A program made the position numbers and the translations under genes. From Escarpia spicata (lineage: Eukaryota > Annelida > Polychaeta > Sabellida > Siboglinidae): 64,000 nt of DNA. Below are positions 22,621 to 36,700 of the stretch, one piece after another; the first letter of the stretch is position 1; every line of letters begins with the position of its first letter. The notes beneath the pieces were generated by a model. It saw only the letters and a program-made list of their open reading frames with translations, did no database searches and was not told the DNA's origin. Where the stretch lies: positions 32,880,887-32,944,886 of the forward strand of contig OZ023214.1 in NCBI GenBank assembly GCA_963995525.1. Direction: 5' to 3'.

Positions 22621-23139
22621 AGTGATCCACCTACATTAAGACACCCTCTATCCACAAGTGTCCGACATCACTGCCACCGACTACTGGAAAGCATAGAACG
22701 ATCACATTTGTGGGTTTTTTCGATCACTAATTTAACATGTTTGATTTTTTCTAGAAAATACAACTTAAAATAATGATCCATTTTTGAATGAAACACCCAT
22801 TTTTTAATTAACGTTCATCGAAACATCACAATGAACCCAACTACCTTTCAGAGTGCAATCTTTTCACAGCACTGCGATAAAAAAACAAGACAATTACGAT
22901 GCCAAACACTGCCACGAAAAGGCTGAATTAAATAGATTTTGTTGTGTGAATGCAAAGCAGGTGTATCTGAGTAGCATCTAAAGACAACAGACATACACTC
23001 ATGGAAAGCAGTTCTAACCTCAACATGGTGACATTTGCGTGGTACCAGGACTGAGAGGAGGAAGCCTCCGAACACGTTTCAGCTCCGATCCAAAAATCCA
23101 CACTCATCTGCCTGGTGAGGGTTTTCCGCCTAAAATGTA

Positions 23140-23450
23140 CAAACACCACTAGCAGTGTGTGTACACACCTGCTTTCTACTGTGTGTGTACAAACACCAGT
23201 AGAAGTAGTAAGTTACTAACATGTGTAGAAGTCTGTGTGTTCATGCAGGCAGGTGTTAGTGTGTGTGGTATGTGAACAAGCATAGGTATAAGTGTGTGAA
23301 TACAAACACTCGTCCAGCAGTATGCATACAAAAACCGCTAGCAGTGTGTGTACACACCTGCTTTGTACATTGTACAAACAAATCTACCAGTGAGTATACA
23401 CCTACTTCGTATGGTGTGCATTATGTCAACGTCAAATTAACAACCAACAT
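23140..23450. repeat. degenerate GTGTGTAC-rich minisatellite
   Basis: Irregular repetition of CAGTGTGTGTACACACCTGC and ACAAACACCAGTAG-type words over 300 bp. The unit length is not constant, so this is an old or degenerate array. It abuts the 37-bp array. Confidence 0.6.
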
Positions 23451-23457
23451 GATTATA

Positions 23458-23741
23458 GTGATGATGTTGTGTCAATGACACCGACATTATGACAGTGACA
23501 ATGTTGTGTTGATGACACTGGCGTAATGACAGTGACGATGTTGTGTCAATGACACTGACATAATGACAGTGATGATGTTGTGTCAATGACATTGACATAA
23601 TGACAGTGCTGATGTTGTGTCAATGACACTGACATAATGACAGTGATGATGTTGTGTCAATGACACTGACATAATGACAGTGATGATGTTGTGTCAATGA
23701 CATTGACATAATGACAGTGATGATGTTGTGTCAATGACATC
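23458..23741. repeat. 37-bp minisatellite, about 7.6 copies, palindromic unit
   Basis: Units of GTGATGATGTTGTGTCAATG followed by ACACTGACATAATGACA, 37 bp long, with few changes between copies. Each contains GTGTCAATGACAC, a perfect inverted repeat around the central A, and a looser TGACATAATGACA. There are no spacers, so it is not CRISPR-like. Confidence 0.9.
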
Positions 23742-24783
23742 AGAATTTTTGATGTTTGGCATGATTCTACAAAATATCACAAAAACACAAGTTTTCAAAA
23801 TATGTTATCCATTTTGATTTATTTTGCATAAACATGTATGGGTACATTTGTCCTATCAGACACAAGACATACAGGCACATTATAATTATTGACTGCCAGA
23901 TTCACAGACTTTGTATGAACATTATTATGAAGGTTCTCCTATGTAAATCTATTCACCTTCATAGTCAAGTACAATAATACAGAACACTCTTCCATCGTTT
24001 ATGTAATTTTCAATAAGTCTGTAAAAGTATTTTATGATCGTTCCACTGTATTTATAAATGCTTTGTGAAACTGGACCCCGGTAGTAAAAACCTCTTTATC
24101 CTTGCTTTCGATGACATTCACGTAGTAATATCTCTATGATTAAATGACGTAGTGAAGAGGGCATGGTGTTCTAATTTAATATTAATCTATCTCGAGATGC
24201 CTGACACATGTGTATCTAACGTTATACTGTTTACGTATGAGACCACTGCCGGAGGTTGGCATCACCACATGTTGTTTTATTACACTACTTATGCGAACGT
24301 TTATTACATAATGTACCTGTTATTACATTTTATATATCTGTTCTATTAATTATTACAATTTAATCAACATGCTACACGTGAAATCATTACAATGTTTACG
24401 CAGTTATTTTTGAGTTGACAGTGACCAGTTCACTTAATCATTACTTAGTGTTACATTTATATAACGGAAATCAACTGGTTACAGCCTTAACAGGTTCTTC
24501 TGTCAAACAAATTGTTCTACCTATTGTTTATGTTTGTATGTATGATTTATACAATTTCAAAAAAAAAAAATCTATCTACAACTCATTCATATTTGTGTTC
24601 ACCATAAACCACTAACAGGACAGAGGTAGATTTGATGTTAAAATAGTAGTTACATTTCATAGCAAGTCCAATACCAACATTGATGGACTTCAAAAGCCTA
24701 GACAATTAAAATAATTTAAAAGATATTCAAACAGGCAACTGTGTTATTTTGACATCGCCCTGTCTGGCGTAACAGGACAAGTG

Positions 24784-27700
24784 TTACGTCAATTTATTGC
24801 TGACATAGATCGACCTGTAGTACCTAGTGACAGTGAGGATGCTGTGTCGATGGCAATGCAGACTCTTCTCCTCATCTCGCAGCATCTGTACCGACTTGAA
24901 GTAGTTGATGATGCAGGTTGACAGCCGTGGTCCATCCTCATCATTCACCTGTGCAGAAACACACGCCTTGTGGAACACTGCTGACAACTGCTTTGCAAAA
25001 ATACTGATGAGACAATAAAGATTTTTTAATTTCGTATGGTGTGATTTAAATCCTAGGGTGTGGGGGGGGCCATTCTAAATGGCCGGGTGTGGTTGGTTCC
25101 CCTCACCTTTGGGGTAATTTATTTATTAGAATTATATAGGCTAAGGCACTTCATGTATATATTGTATTGTATGGTTTAATGTTTGGCTTAATACAAAGCT
25201 CTGGTACAAACTTACATCTGCCTTGTTATTTACAGCAAACTAGCTACGATTCTGAGTCAGTAACACCACTACACTAACAGGGAACACTGTCCCACATAAA
25301 TATGACATTATGATTCACATCAAATGACTTTTATGTGGGCATTGGCCCGACTCCTAAATTTGGTTTTACGGTATATCCGGGGAGCTAAGTCACGTGACAA
25401 TTCCTGCGTATATAAAGGCATGACACCATTTTAGTTTCCCACTTTGAAATTGTCACGGAGAAAAGGTATTACATTTGTCTCTTACATATTGTTCGTTTGC
25501 TCTGATTTAAGAGAGTTTATTATATCCTGCGATAATTTGCGGTTACATTGCATTTAGATTTGTTGTTTCCGCCCGCCTACCCCATCTGCACCTAGGTGAT
25601 TAATTTCTAGTGGGATTTGTTTGCTGCATCTGACCACTAGTATGTCTTGGCAACTTAACATGTCATGTTTACAATTGCAGGTTTTTAGTAGAATTCTGTT
25701 TGGCGTTTTTACATGTCACATTGTATATGCATGTTGGATATTTGTATAGAATGTTTGTAGTTATAAGGTTTACATTGGTCAATTCCAACTGACCTCACGG
25801 GCGTTTTCTGTTATTCATCTCCCTACATGAAGTAGCGAAGGGGTTTTGGGGCGCTTTGACGCTTTCCCCTTCTGCATAGGGTTATAGTTTGGCAATTCAT
25901 GGGTGAGTTCCACCACCTGTGTGTGGTTGGTTCCCCTCACCTTTGCTGTAATTTATTTATTAGAATTATATAGGCTAAGGCACTTCATGTATATATTGTA
26001 TTGTATGGTTTAATGTTTGGCTTAATACAAAGCTCTGGTACAAACTTACATCTGCCTTGTTATTTACAGCAAACTAGCTACGATTCTGAGTCAGTAACAC
26101 CACTACACTAACAGGGAACACTGTCCCACATAAAGATTTTTTAATTTCGTATGGTGTGATTTTAACTGATCGAATACAAGTATCAGTACATGCAAATAAC
26201 ACACGATCACAATGTTGTAAGCAGCTAATGTGAGTAAGATGTGAAGAAGATATTGATGAAACTAAACAATATTATGCGTAAATACATAACAGCCCGTTAC
26301 ACTGCTACACACAATTTGTCATATGCAGAAAGGAGTCATTGAACCATGCAAACTGCAGGCACAATGATTGTAGCAAAGCACAAGATTCCATGCAACGTAT
26401 ATGCAAGATAAACTTATGGTATTCATGTTGAGGATATTATATCATTACTCAACTTGTATATCTAAAATACTCCAAAATCAGTATTCGTTTTACAGATATT
26501 CAAAATGTATTAGCACAAAACATTCAGCTATTAATTTTTATTAATAAAGGTGAAAATAGTGAAAGATGAATTGTACGTGATTATCGTAATTAAATTACAG
26601 TAATGAAGGTAGATGTGTTGTTCAATGTCAAGTAATTATTAGCAAGAAGTTCACTGAGCCAGCTAAACTTAGTCCCAATTGGGACAAACGAAATTAAAAA
26701 GTGTTTACAAACTAAATGTTGTGTTTACAATTTTAACATTTTGGGAGCAACATTAAACAAATATAGTGTTTCGGGCTTATTAAATGTAATTTAGTGGGCA
26801 GTAACCTTCAGCATATCTATTCTACTGTAAGGAACAATAAATTATAATATTTTATAAATAAATGTCAATAAATTGTACGTGCACCAATAAGCATACAACC
26901 TAATTTTTTAATGAACCATCTCCAATCTTGGCTATGGGATCCAACTTGTCAGTTTCCTTCCAAAATCTTAAACTACAAAAGGTTGATGGAAATGTCAATT
27001 TCTCAGATTCTAGTGTTATAAAATGATGTTAATGAAATGAATGCTGCCACCTGGCGGAAATATGGATAGTTGTCTTCGCCACCAGGTGGCACCTCTGTTC
27101 TCCACTGATCTCTGCATAGAGATCAGTTCTTTCTCCAAATGTTTGTGCACGATTACTAGTGAACGCCTGAAATTGTTTTAAGGCAGACTGTACATTTAAT
27201 AGGACAAATTTAAACTTTCAACCTCTAAAAGCATTCAAGATGAATGGGTAATAACAATAGATAATAATTTATTTAGTGCCAGAGGCCGGCTAGACAAAAT
27301 ACTTGCGGCTCTTACTCTGTTGCCAGAGCAAGTACTTTGACAGCAGGTAATGCAGCACACGCATAGGTCTTGGCTCAATGGGTCGACAAAAATTTTCTTT
27401 GCAAGGGATTTTTGTTTACTTCTCTTGGCAGCTTGTAGAACGGATGAGTGGCTTATGGTGTCTTGTCCAAAAGACAGTTTCACACACATCACAGCTAGAA
27501 CATTCCCGTAAGTGGAGACAGAAACCAGGTAGCAAGAAGATACCTACCAACATGGGACATCCCTTGAAAGCGATGTACCCATCCTTGCCTTCTGCCAAGT
27601 ACTGTTTTGTACACAGCCGGTAGTTCTACAATCAGACAAACATATATTTCCCTTTAAAGCTTTAAAACAACTAAAGTGTATTATTTTATTTGATCAAAAT

Positions 27701-30700
27701 ATTGTTCTACCAATAACTTAAAAAATAGATTTAGCTAGCAAGTCAGTAATAATTATTCTTTACAACAATTAGAAGTTGAAACTTAAATAATGCAGATTGT
27801 GTTTAATACTGGCAATACATTAAAACAAACAAACATTGGGTGATTCAACAGAATGAGAGCTAACTTTTTGTAATTACATAAAAATAATTTTCTTTAATTT
27901 ACCTTCAGATGAGCATTTCTCATCATAACATCTATCTAAAACAGGTCACAAAATATCTCTTTATTTTCATCCCACTGTTTGTTTGGCATACTCTTTCCAA
28001 TGGCCACTGACAGTGTATTTCCTTCCCTTTGTTGGATCAACACATTGTAACATAGTCACTTCACCTGCCAAGTGTTTTACCTTTTCCAAATCCAATGGGA
28101 TTCCTTGAACTTCCACATTCTCTGGCTTGATTCTGTAACCAGGTGGCTTCTGTGCATCGAAAGCAAATCTGACCCCTGCCACTTGCGCAAAACGTCCCTC
28201 ATGACTTGGGTATTGCGAGACGCTGTTCTCTAGTGCACTTACGATTTGTCGCCCTTCAAATGTAACAGAAAAACTATGGCGTAAGCAGAGTGTATCTTGA
28301 CATACCAATGTATGTTGATGTACCAATATATGTTATTAGTATTTCACTAATTACCGGTACTCACAATTTGTTAAAATGCATTGAGCTATCAAGGAAATGC
28401 ACATTCTAAAAATATATTATTATTTATTTGTCTATTTATTATTATTTATATATTGTATATGAATTGTAATATTAGTTTTTTAAATTTTAATTTAGATATA
28501 TTTTTATTGTATTTATTATATACATATATATATATACATATATTAATGATCTTACTATAATATTACCTGGGTATTGTTTTCCCACAGTAGGGGGTAAAAT
28601 AAGAAGGTTGTCTACTCGGTAAAGCGTTAATGGATTATGTTTAATTTTCATGTTATTGCATTACAACACAACAATAAACACTTTTAGACAAATCCACAAC
28701 ATCAATAATAATAATGTAAATTTATAAATCACAGCTTCATAATAAAATCCATCACGGGATTATATCCAATAACTGTTTTGTTTAGAAAGCATCACATGCC
28801 ATTTCAACAGCTGTTATTTGATCCATGTTGCTACCAATAAAGCTCTAAAATAGTACAGAGAATGGATGAGGAAAAATTGACACACAAAAAACAGAAGAGG
28901 ATGGCATAAGACGAAGACAGAAATTAAGACGGAAACCATTGCGAAGAGAGACCTCGAAAAGGTAGGGATAAACAGCAGAAAGTGGGAGAAAATAGCAGAA
29001 GATCATGACAGGCAGAGGAATAGCCCCGAGGGGGAACAGATTGAGTTATGGATCAGGAGAAAGACGACATTGTTTTATTCATTCTTGCAAGTCAGGGGTA
29101 CTGACAACATACACTACCCTAGAAGGGAGATCTCCTACACATTGAAGTTAGCCTTATCAATCTCATAATTGACTTCGCCAGTCGTGATTACCCGCTCTCC
29201 AGTTTCAAGATGAAGTCTTCGACTTCTGTGAATCCCAATATTTACTTACCAATTCGACCATTCTCACTACCGCTGTGTGGTATTGTGTATTCAAATAACT
29301 ACGTCTACTTCCAAACTTTCCACCAGAACTTCCCGGCAAGCGATAGTATTGGCTGAGCTTATCTTCAGAGTTTCACAAAGTGACTTGCCAGGACCGAGAC
29401 TCATGCAATCACCAGCGCCCCCTGGAGCACAAAGTTGGTTTTATTGCTTTATATAGCATAAAAACGTCACTTTGTACCAACCTGTCACTTGGATGACAAC
29501 GAGTGGATCGACCATTGGTAGAATGGCGAGGAGGTCCTTCATCTTGAAGGGACCCGCCTTGTGGACCACGTCAGACCGCAGGGTCCCCGAGTTGAGCAGG
29601 GCGAGGTCCGCATCAACCGACTTCAGCATTATGTCAGTAACAAAGTTACCTGAAACACAGCGGAAAACTGGTAGCAGTTGCCAGGCAGAAATACTGATGA
29701 TAATAATAATGATTACTATTATAATAAAAAAGAAATAATAGTAAAATATTAATAAAATAATAATAAATAAATAATAATAAAATGATTTCTTCAGCACCAA
29801 TATCCTCGAAAATCGAGCTAAGTGGCAAAGACAATAACAAAATCAGCGTAAGTTCAAATGTTCAAATAATGGTACATATGAATAACACGGACAATACAAG
29901 TCAAAATGACCTCGTTTCTCAAAATGCCATTTTTTTAAGTTTGTTTCAAATAAAATTTTAGCAATAAATCAAAAACTTCTGAAGATATTATTTTAAAGCT
30001 CAAGGAATAAAAAAAGCACAAAACTCTACATGACAAGTTTGCTAGTTAGGTAACACATGAGCAATCGAGGGTTAAAGAACATCACAGAAGACTGGGATAA
30101 ATGAAGAATGATCATAGAAGGTGGAAGAGACAGGGAAAGGTGGACCCCGCCCCAAGGGGATCAGAGGGTAGAGAACGAGAGAATTCTCAGTACTCACCTA
30201 GATTCGTCTCCTCTGTTCGGACTTTGGCAAAGCGTCCTTCGAGATCTACCTCCATGACTCCTAACACCAACTCCATCTTTGCACTCATCACATCTGAAAA
30301 CATACAACTCAACCTAATGCAGCAGGATGACAGGCCTAGTTACATCTACCAGGGTTAGGGCAAGGTCATCAGTTCCATTAATCAGAATCAGTTACGGGTG
30401 ATAATCAGAGCCGGAATGTAAAGAAGTACTTTTACTTCATTACTTCACTTAACTAGAAAATTTCTTGAGCAACAAAGTACATTTTTAGAAGTACTTTTAT
30501 TTGTAATGAAGTACAATTAAGGCGTACTTTTCTTAATGTAGTGAAGTATCCATAATTTATGTGTTAACATTGTGGAACTTTTAAGATATTTCCGTCAAAT
30601 CATCTGTGCTGGAACCCAGAACTGTTTGCCCCTAACACAGATCTATATATAGATATCAGCAGGAACTACAAGTGGTAATATCTGCATTAGCCGGCATGAT

Positions 30701-33700
30701 TACCAGGTGGCATACAAGTTGCAAATAAAATTACAAGCCATTTACTGAGAAAAGTACTTGAAGTACAGTTGTTTACTTTTTATTTGTACTTCAAGTACAT
30801 TTAAAAAAATGTACTTTTACCTTTACTTGAGTATCTTTTTTCTAGTTATTTGTACTTTTATTCAAGTACAAAATAAAGCAGTCAATTTCAAAGATACTTC
30901 TGGGTTAGGACATGTGTGATTGCCTCCGCAATAAATGTCAACAGTGGCTGTTTACAATTAAATGTTTTCTTTCTAATTTGAACATTTCATAAGCGCAACT
31001 TTAAAATAGCGAACACTGTTTTGGACTTACGAAACGCAACTTAGCAGGCAGTATACCGTCAACATAGTCACTCGAGTGTTAAGAACATCATGTCAGAAAT
31101 GAGGAAGAGATAGCCTCGCCTTAAATCTTGATGCTAGTAAATGGCAAACGCACCAACACACAGACAGACTGTTTTAATTTTTCAAGGCTACATTTGGTAT
31201 TCGTGAAAACCATATATTGAATTTATACATACGTACATATTTAATAGTTATTAATTTTAGGGTGTCAACCTCTAATAACTTACCAGTGTATTTATCAACA
31301 ATGGTCTTCACTTCTGCATCCTCAGAAAAACTTGAATCAACCACGATCTCTCGAACTTTCACATCGATGTGGCCATCGTCCAAAAACGACAACGTCACTT
31401 CGCTGAAATTTCGGAAATCCGAGCCACTTTTGATGACAAACTTGCCGTTTATCTACAAAAGGAAGTGTCGTGGCTGAGCAGACTGCCTTGTACACTCAAT
31501 GACCAAAGCAAATTTGAACGTAGGGTGAAACGGAAAACCAAAACCATGTGCAAGAAATCAGCAGACCAACCCAAGTAATAACTTAAACGTATAAAACGTA
31601 TTATTGCCAAAAGTTGAACTCTGTATAGGCCAAAAGATTCCTTGTCCACTTACAATCTTGTGTTTTCACTGGCAATGTTGTTAAATATGTGTTTTATTTA
31701 TGTTTTAAAATTTGTTGACATATATTTTATTATTATTACATTTATGTACTAAACTTATCTTTATGTAATTCTTCTAGTTTTCTAAATGTACAGATCCACA
31801 ATGATATTGTCTAAATGATAGCTTTGTTACATTATCTACCCAAAAATGCCCAAAAACTCATTGTAAATATGAGTAATACGAGAGTACTGATATATGAACG
31901 GGCTGAATCAATACGGTGGAGATTAACAGTGCTACTCCAGTCATCTCCGCCCCAGGACAAAACTACACAGGTGATCGTGGCTGGCCACAGTGTTGTTCGC
32001 GCATGACTGGCTCTCTTAATGACAATGTAGTTAATCAACTCACCTGTTTAACGAGATAGTCATGATCGTGTCCTCCCAGAATGAGATCAATTTCTGGTGC
32101 ACACTCGGCGAGGCGAACATCGTTTGGCCAGCGCATGTGTGTGAGGGCAATGACAACATCGGCGCCCTGAAGACAGCAACTCTTTGTACATCATCAATGT
32201 CTACATTTAGAACAGAACATGCCGCATTCTCTTGGCTGAAACACACATCTGTGACTTGAAATTCTGTAGTAATCTTCATAAATCCATCTTATGTTTTGTT
32301 ATTCATCTATCATTAAGTCAAATTATTATTCAATGCAGAAAAGACTGTTTACACTAAAACAATAAAAAGGCTCCCTAATTCAGTAAGGATTTATCTTTAC
32401 CTTTTCCCGTTTCATTCTGGTCTTTGAAAACCACTGGAATATGCACTTTTAAACTTAGCACTGACAACTGTATTTCAATTAGAACAAGATCAGCTTTAAA
32501 CATTAATCATTGTTCAGTGACCAGTAAAATACATCCGAGTTGGACTATACATCTTGACTGCTAACAAAGGGAAAACAGACCAGGTTGGTGAGCTTTACCT
32601 GTTCTTTAAGTTGTTTCGCCAGGAAACGACCTTCTTCAACAAAGTCAACAAATGTGATCTCCTCAGGATCAACAGTTGCCAGGGTCTCTATCCACGCCTC
32701 CTCAACCAACCCTACGAGACCAATCTACAACAACAACAAAAAGTATGTCTATACTGTCACGTAAACTGTTTTATGCAACAAATGAAACTAAATTATTTAT
32801 ATTAACTGTTTTAATGTCACAGAGCCGATTCCACCGATCACCAGTTTTGCCAAGAAGTGCCACGCAGCTGACTGCATCAATTTCATTTTTGTAACATCTC
32901 CTGGCATTGGCTGGTGCCCATGACATCATTACAAATTGACCAATAATATTAATCATTACAAAAGGGAGGTATTCTGCTGCTGGTTTTACAAATATGCTTA
33001 GATTTGCATGAGTGTAATGGCAAAATTTAACCAGAAGTCGTAACCAAAAAATGAAATGTTTCTACATTTACCATGCAAAACATGTCAGATGACAGTTGAA
33101 GGGCATATATTAGTGAAAGTAAGTTATGTTGTGTCATCCGACGATTACGTTTTTGGAACTAAATAGAAAAATACATGCCCTTTCAGGAAATGTGTAATTT
33201 AACTGGTGACATTTAAACAGTAAAGGTATAAAATACAAGCTTAGAATGACGGGCAAGTCTCAACAAATGGCTTGTTATTCACGCATGTCCATGCAATTTT
33301 GGCTGGCACTGAGATGGTTAAAAGTAGTAATCATGACCCTGTAGTGTAAAACTTGCAGAAGTATGTAAGTATGGAGCCAACAGCCAGCAGCACTGGAAAA
33401 TTACACCCATTTACATACAGAGGAAATGGAAGATCAGATGATACTGTGAGATGATACTGATAGCCCCCCCCCCCTCCTCACCCACCTTCCTGCCATTCCA
33501 AGAGATCATGTGTGTGATGCTGCCGTCTGCCAGTGTGTTCTCTGTCACGTTATCATAAACGTTACTCATCAACCATGGGAACTGTGTTCGCTTCACAAGA
33601 TCCGCAACATGGTCCATGCCAAAGTCTGTAACACAACATACCGTATTCGTTCTACTAAGCACACAGTACACTTAACAAATATTTGACACGTGAAAATATG

Positions 33701-36700
33701 TCACATTTGCGTTCCAATAAGCTTACAAGGGTGTATACCCATTTTCTTTAGCTTGTGGGGTTCCTAGATAAAACCATCTCAGCTGACGTGACAGGCATGC
33801 GATTTATGCATACACATATAATTATGAGCAAAAGGATACCAAAACACTGTAAAGTATCATTTAGGTAAACCTTTCTGTATTTTTTTCACCATTGAGATTT
33901 AAATATATCGTGACACTGGTAAAAATTTAATTACAATGATAGTAAGTAAGTAACTTTATTTACAACGTAACATACAGTTAGCACATACATGTCAAACAAA
34001 TGGACATGTATTACATTACATGGATGTCACTTGGCTAATAGCCGTCTTCCAGTGACACCATTTGATTATCATTACTCTATGATTACAATCATAACAATCA
34101 TCAAAATTATGTTAAACAAATCATTCAAATTCATCACCAACCCACCTCTGCACTATATAATATTAAATCAAAGTATTATTTAACATGTAGTATGTGCTGT
34201 TGATGGTCATATATAACAACGATCTGAGAAGACTGATCCATTGAAATATATGTAAGTGAATAGAGACGCGATCCAAAAATTTGTACTTGGTTTACAAAGT
34301 AGTGTACAAAATGGTAATAGTCTTACAAACAAAGGTAGAGTTTCATTTAATCAGTTTAATTACATTCTGAACATCTAGGATTTAAACAATTCACTTGATG
34401 AAGATATGCATTTAAGTAGAAGTCACACAACATGCGTCTAAACTTTAACCCGTGTTTAGTGTTTCTTAATTTTTCGTCTACATTGTTCCAGATTCTTGTG
34501 AAATTATGTTTAGGCAGCTTAGACGAAAAATATGTTCCAGGTGTCTCTTTAACAAGAAGGTTGCATTGTCTGGTTATTCTTATACTTTTGTCTAGTCTTT
34601 TTGATCGCAAAATTTGTAAATGACTTGTGTAATAAATCATGTTTAAAGTCATACATAAATAGTGAGACTTGTAGTTTATATACATCTGATATTTTTAGTA
34701 TTTTGTCAGATTTAAATAAAAGATCAGAATGACTCCTATATCGTTTTTATTATGTTAAAGCATGTTTTTGTAAAATTGGACTCAACAGTCAAAGTTGGCA
34801 CTGGAGATCGCTGTCAGTGTCAGATGCTGCTAAAAGGGGGTGTATGCTAATTAGGGCATGTACCCTTAACAGAACGAATACGGTATATCTACATTCTGGG
34901 TAACTCACTCTCAAACGCTTCTGATCCTTTTCAGATACTTGACACTTTTTGTAAAAATATATCATTCATGCCCGTAACTAGTAATATGTCTACAGTCGAA
35001 CACAGAACCTACAGACACTCAGAAATACAGCCACTCATATGAGCAGTGATGATGCATTACAATCGAACCTTGGTGTATGGTCACCTTGATAATACAAAGA
35101 CCTTGCAATTAAGGTCACCCTAGGAATTTAGGACAGCCCCAAATGATTTAGGAAAGTAATCCCTCTAATATAGTCACATCATTATTCATGGCCCTAAAAT
35201 TAGGTTCTATTTATATATATATGTATATATAATTACAATGAAAACTTCCTTGCCCTTTTTTATTCAGTAATGTAGGCTACACCATCAAGTGGAATCAAAA
35301 AGTTACATTTTACAAATAATCTAACAATATATATATCCATACTCTTATTTGTTATGTCATGATTTTATGAACGTTTTTCTAGTGAAAATGCTCAGTTTTG
35401 TTATCAACCATTGATGACATGTCACTAACATAGAACGGGTCATAATTATCTATGTAGTCATATCTTTATAATGATCACAAGAAAGACAATATAATTAATC
35501 TGTAACTGTCACGTGAGCGTTGACTGTTTGTGTCTTCATTTGAAGAACTAACAACAAATTACAACTACATTGGTAGAATTCTTTTCTAGACAGAAAGTTT
35601 GCTTACCAAAGTCATGATTGCCAAATACAGCGCATTTAACATCAAGAGCCTTCAGAATGGGTACCATCTGCTCCCCTTTGGTTACGGCACTCACTGGAAA
35701 CATATTATACGTGTACAACTTCAATTAATTTCCTTATTTCCAAACAAAAATAGAGACACAACATGCGCACACATTAAATGTCAAAATCCTATCCAAAATG
35801 GCTGCCACTAAATTTGAGGCATCTAGTATTATTTAGTAGGTTAGTATTAACAAGTTTTGAAATGCTCTTTTATGGTTAAACAGGATCTTGAAGTGATAAA
35901 ACGGTAACATTTATTAAAATATGTGGACTAAAAATAACGTAGAACACAATACCACTGCTATACATATTGTTGATAAGAAGACATGGTTGAAAGCATATGA
36001 ACAGTTTGCACCAAGAGACTAGTTCAACACCAACAGCACATGTAATCAATTTGAAATATACAATTTGAAGATTTGCTAACATAGGCTTTAACGTAAGATT
36101 GCTCAAGTACCTACTGACTGACGGATTGAAAATGTCGCCACTAAACAGCACCAGGGGGTCGAGATGTTTCAGTTGTCGCATGGCCGTGGCGAAGCATGCA
36201 GCTCCACCGACCGGCTCTTCTTCCCGTGCATTGATGTTGTACACATCGTTGAAATGCAGAATTGTTATACTTTGAGATAATGGCCGCTCCCCTGATGCGG
36301 GGTCATCTGTCCTGCTCATTGGTCCATTTTGTCGCTTGTGGTTTGGTGCATTAGTTTTGTTACCGTTGATGCCTATAAATAATCAAGAAAAGTAATCATC
36401 AAACTACGACATTTTACAAATAACATCCATGGGTGCATGGAGATGTCGATTGTGACTCTGATAATCATATGAATTAATGTTGGACCCAACACTAAATTTA
36501 TAAACTACAAGTTTGTGTGATGATTTCACCAAAAACTACATAAAAAGATGTCCAAACAAACCAGTATATTATATCTAAGGGTGACTATTGCAATAGTGTC
36601 AGAACTATTACAATAGCGTTGTAACTATTGCGATACTATTAGGGACCTAGGAATAGCAGTCCAAAAGGAAAAGTAGTCCCAAATCATATGATAACGTAAG

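Noticed and set aside
23458..23741. CRISPR-like direct repeat array
   Set aside because: Units are contiguous without unique spacers and the genome is eukaryotic.
27235..27492. 85-codon minus-strand ORF as an extra phosphoesterase exon
   Set aside because: Exons 11 and 12 join in phase without it and it has no family motif.
28081..28326. Continuous 119-codon frame extending past exon 10 at both ends
   Set aside because: Reading past 28081 or before 28253 crosses good splice sites (AAG-GTAAAA donor, TTTGAAG acceptor) and gives non-family sequence.
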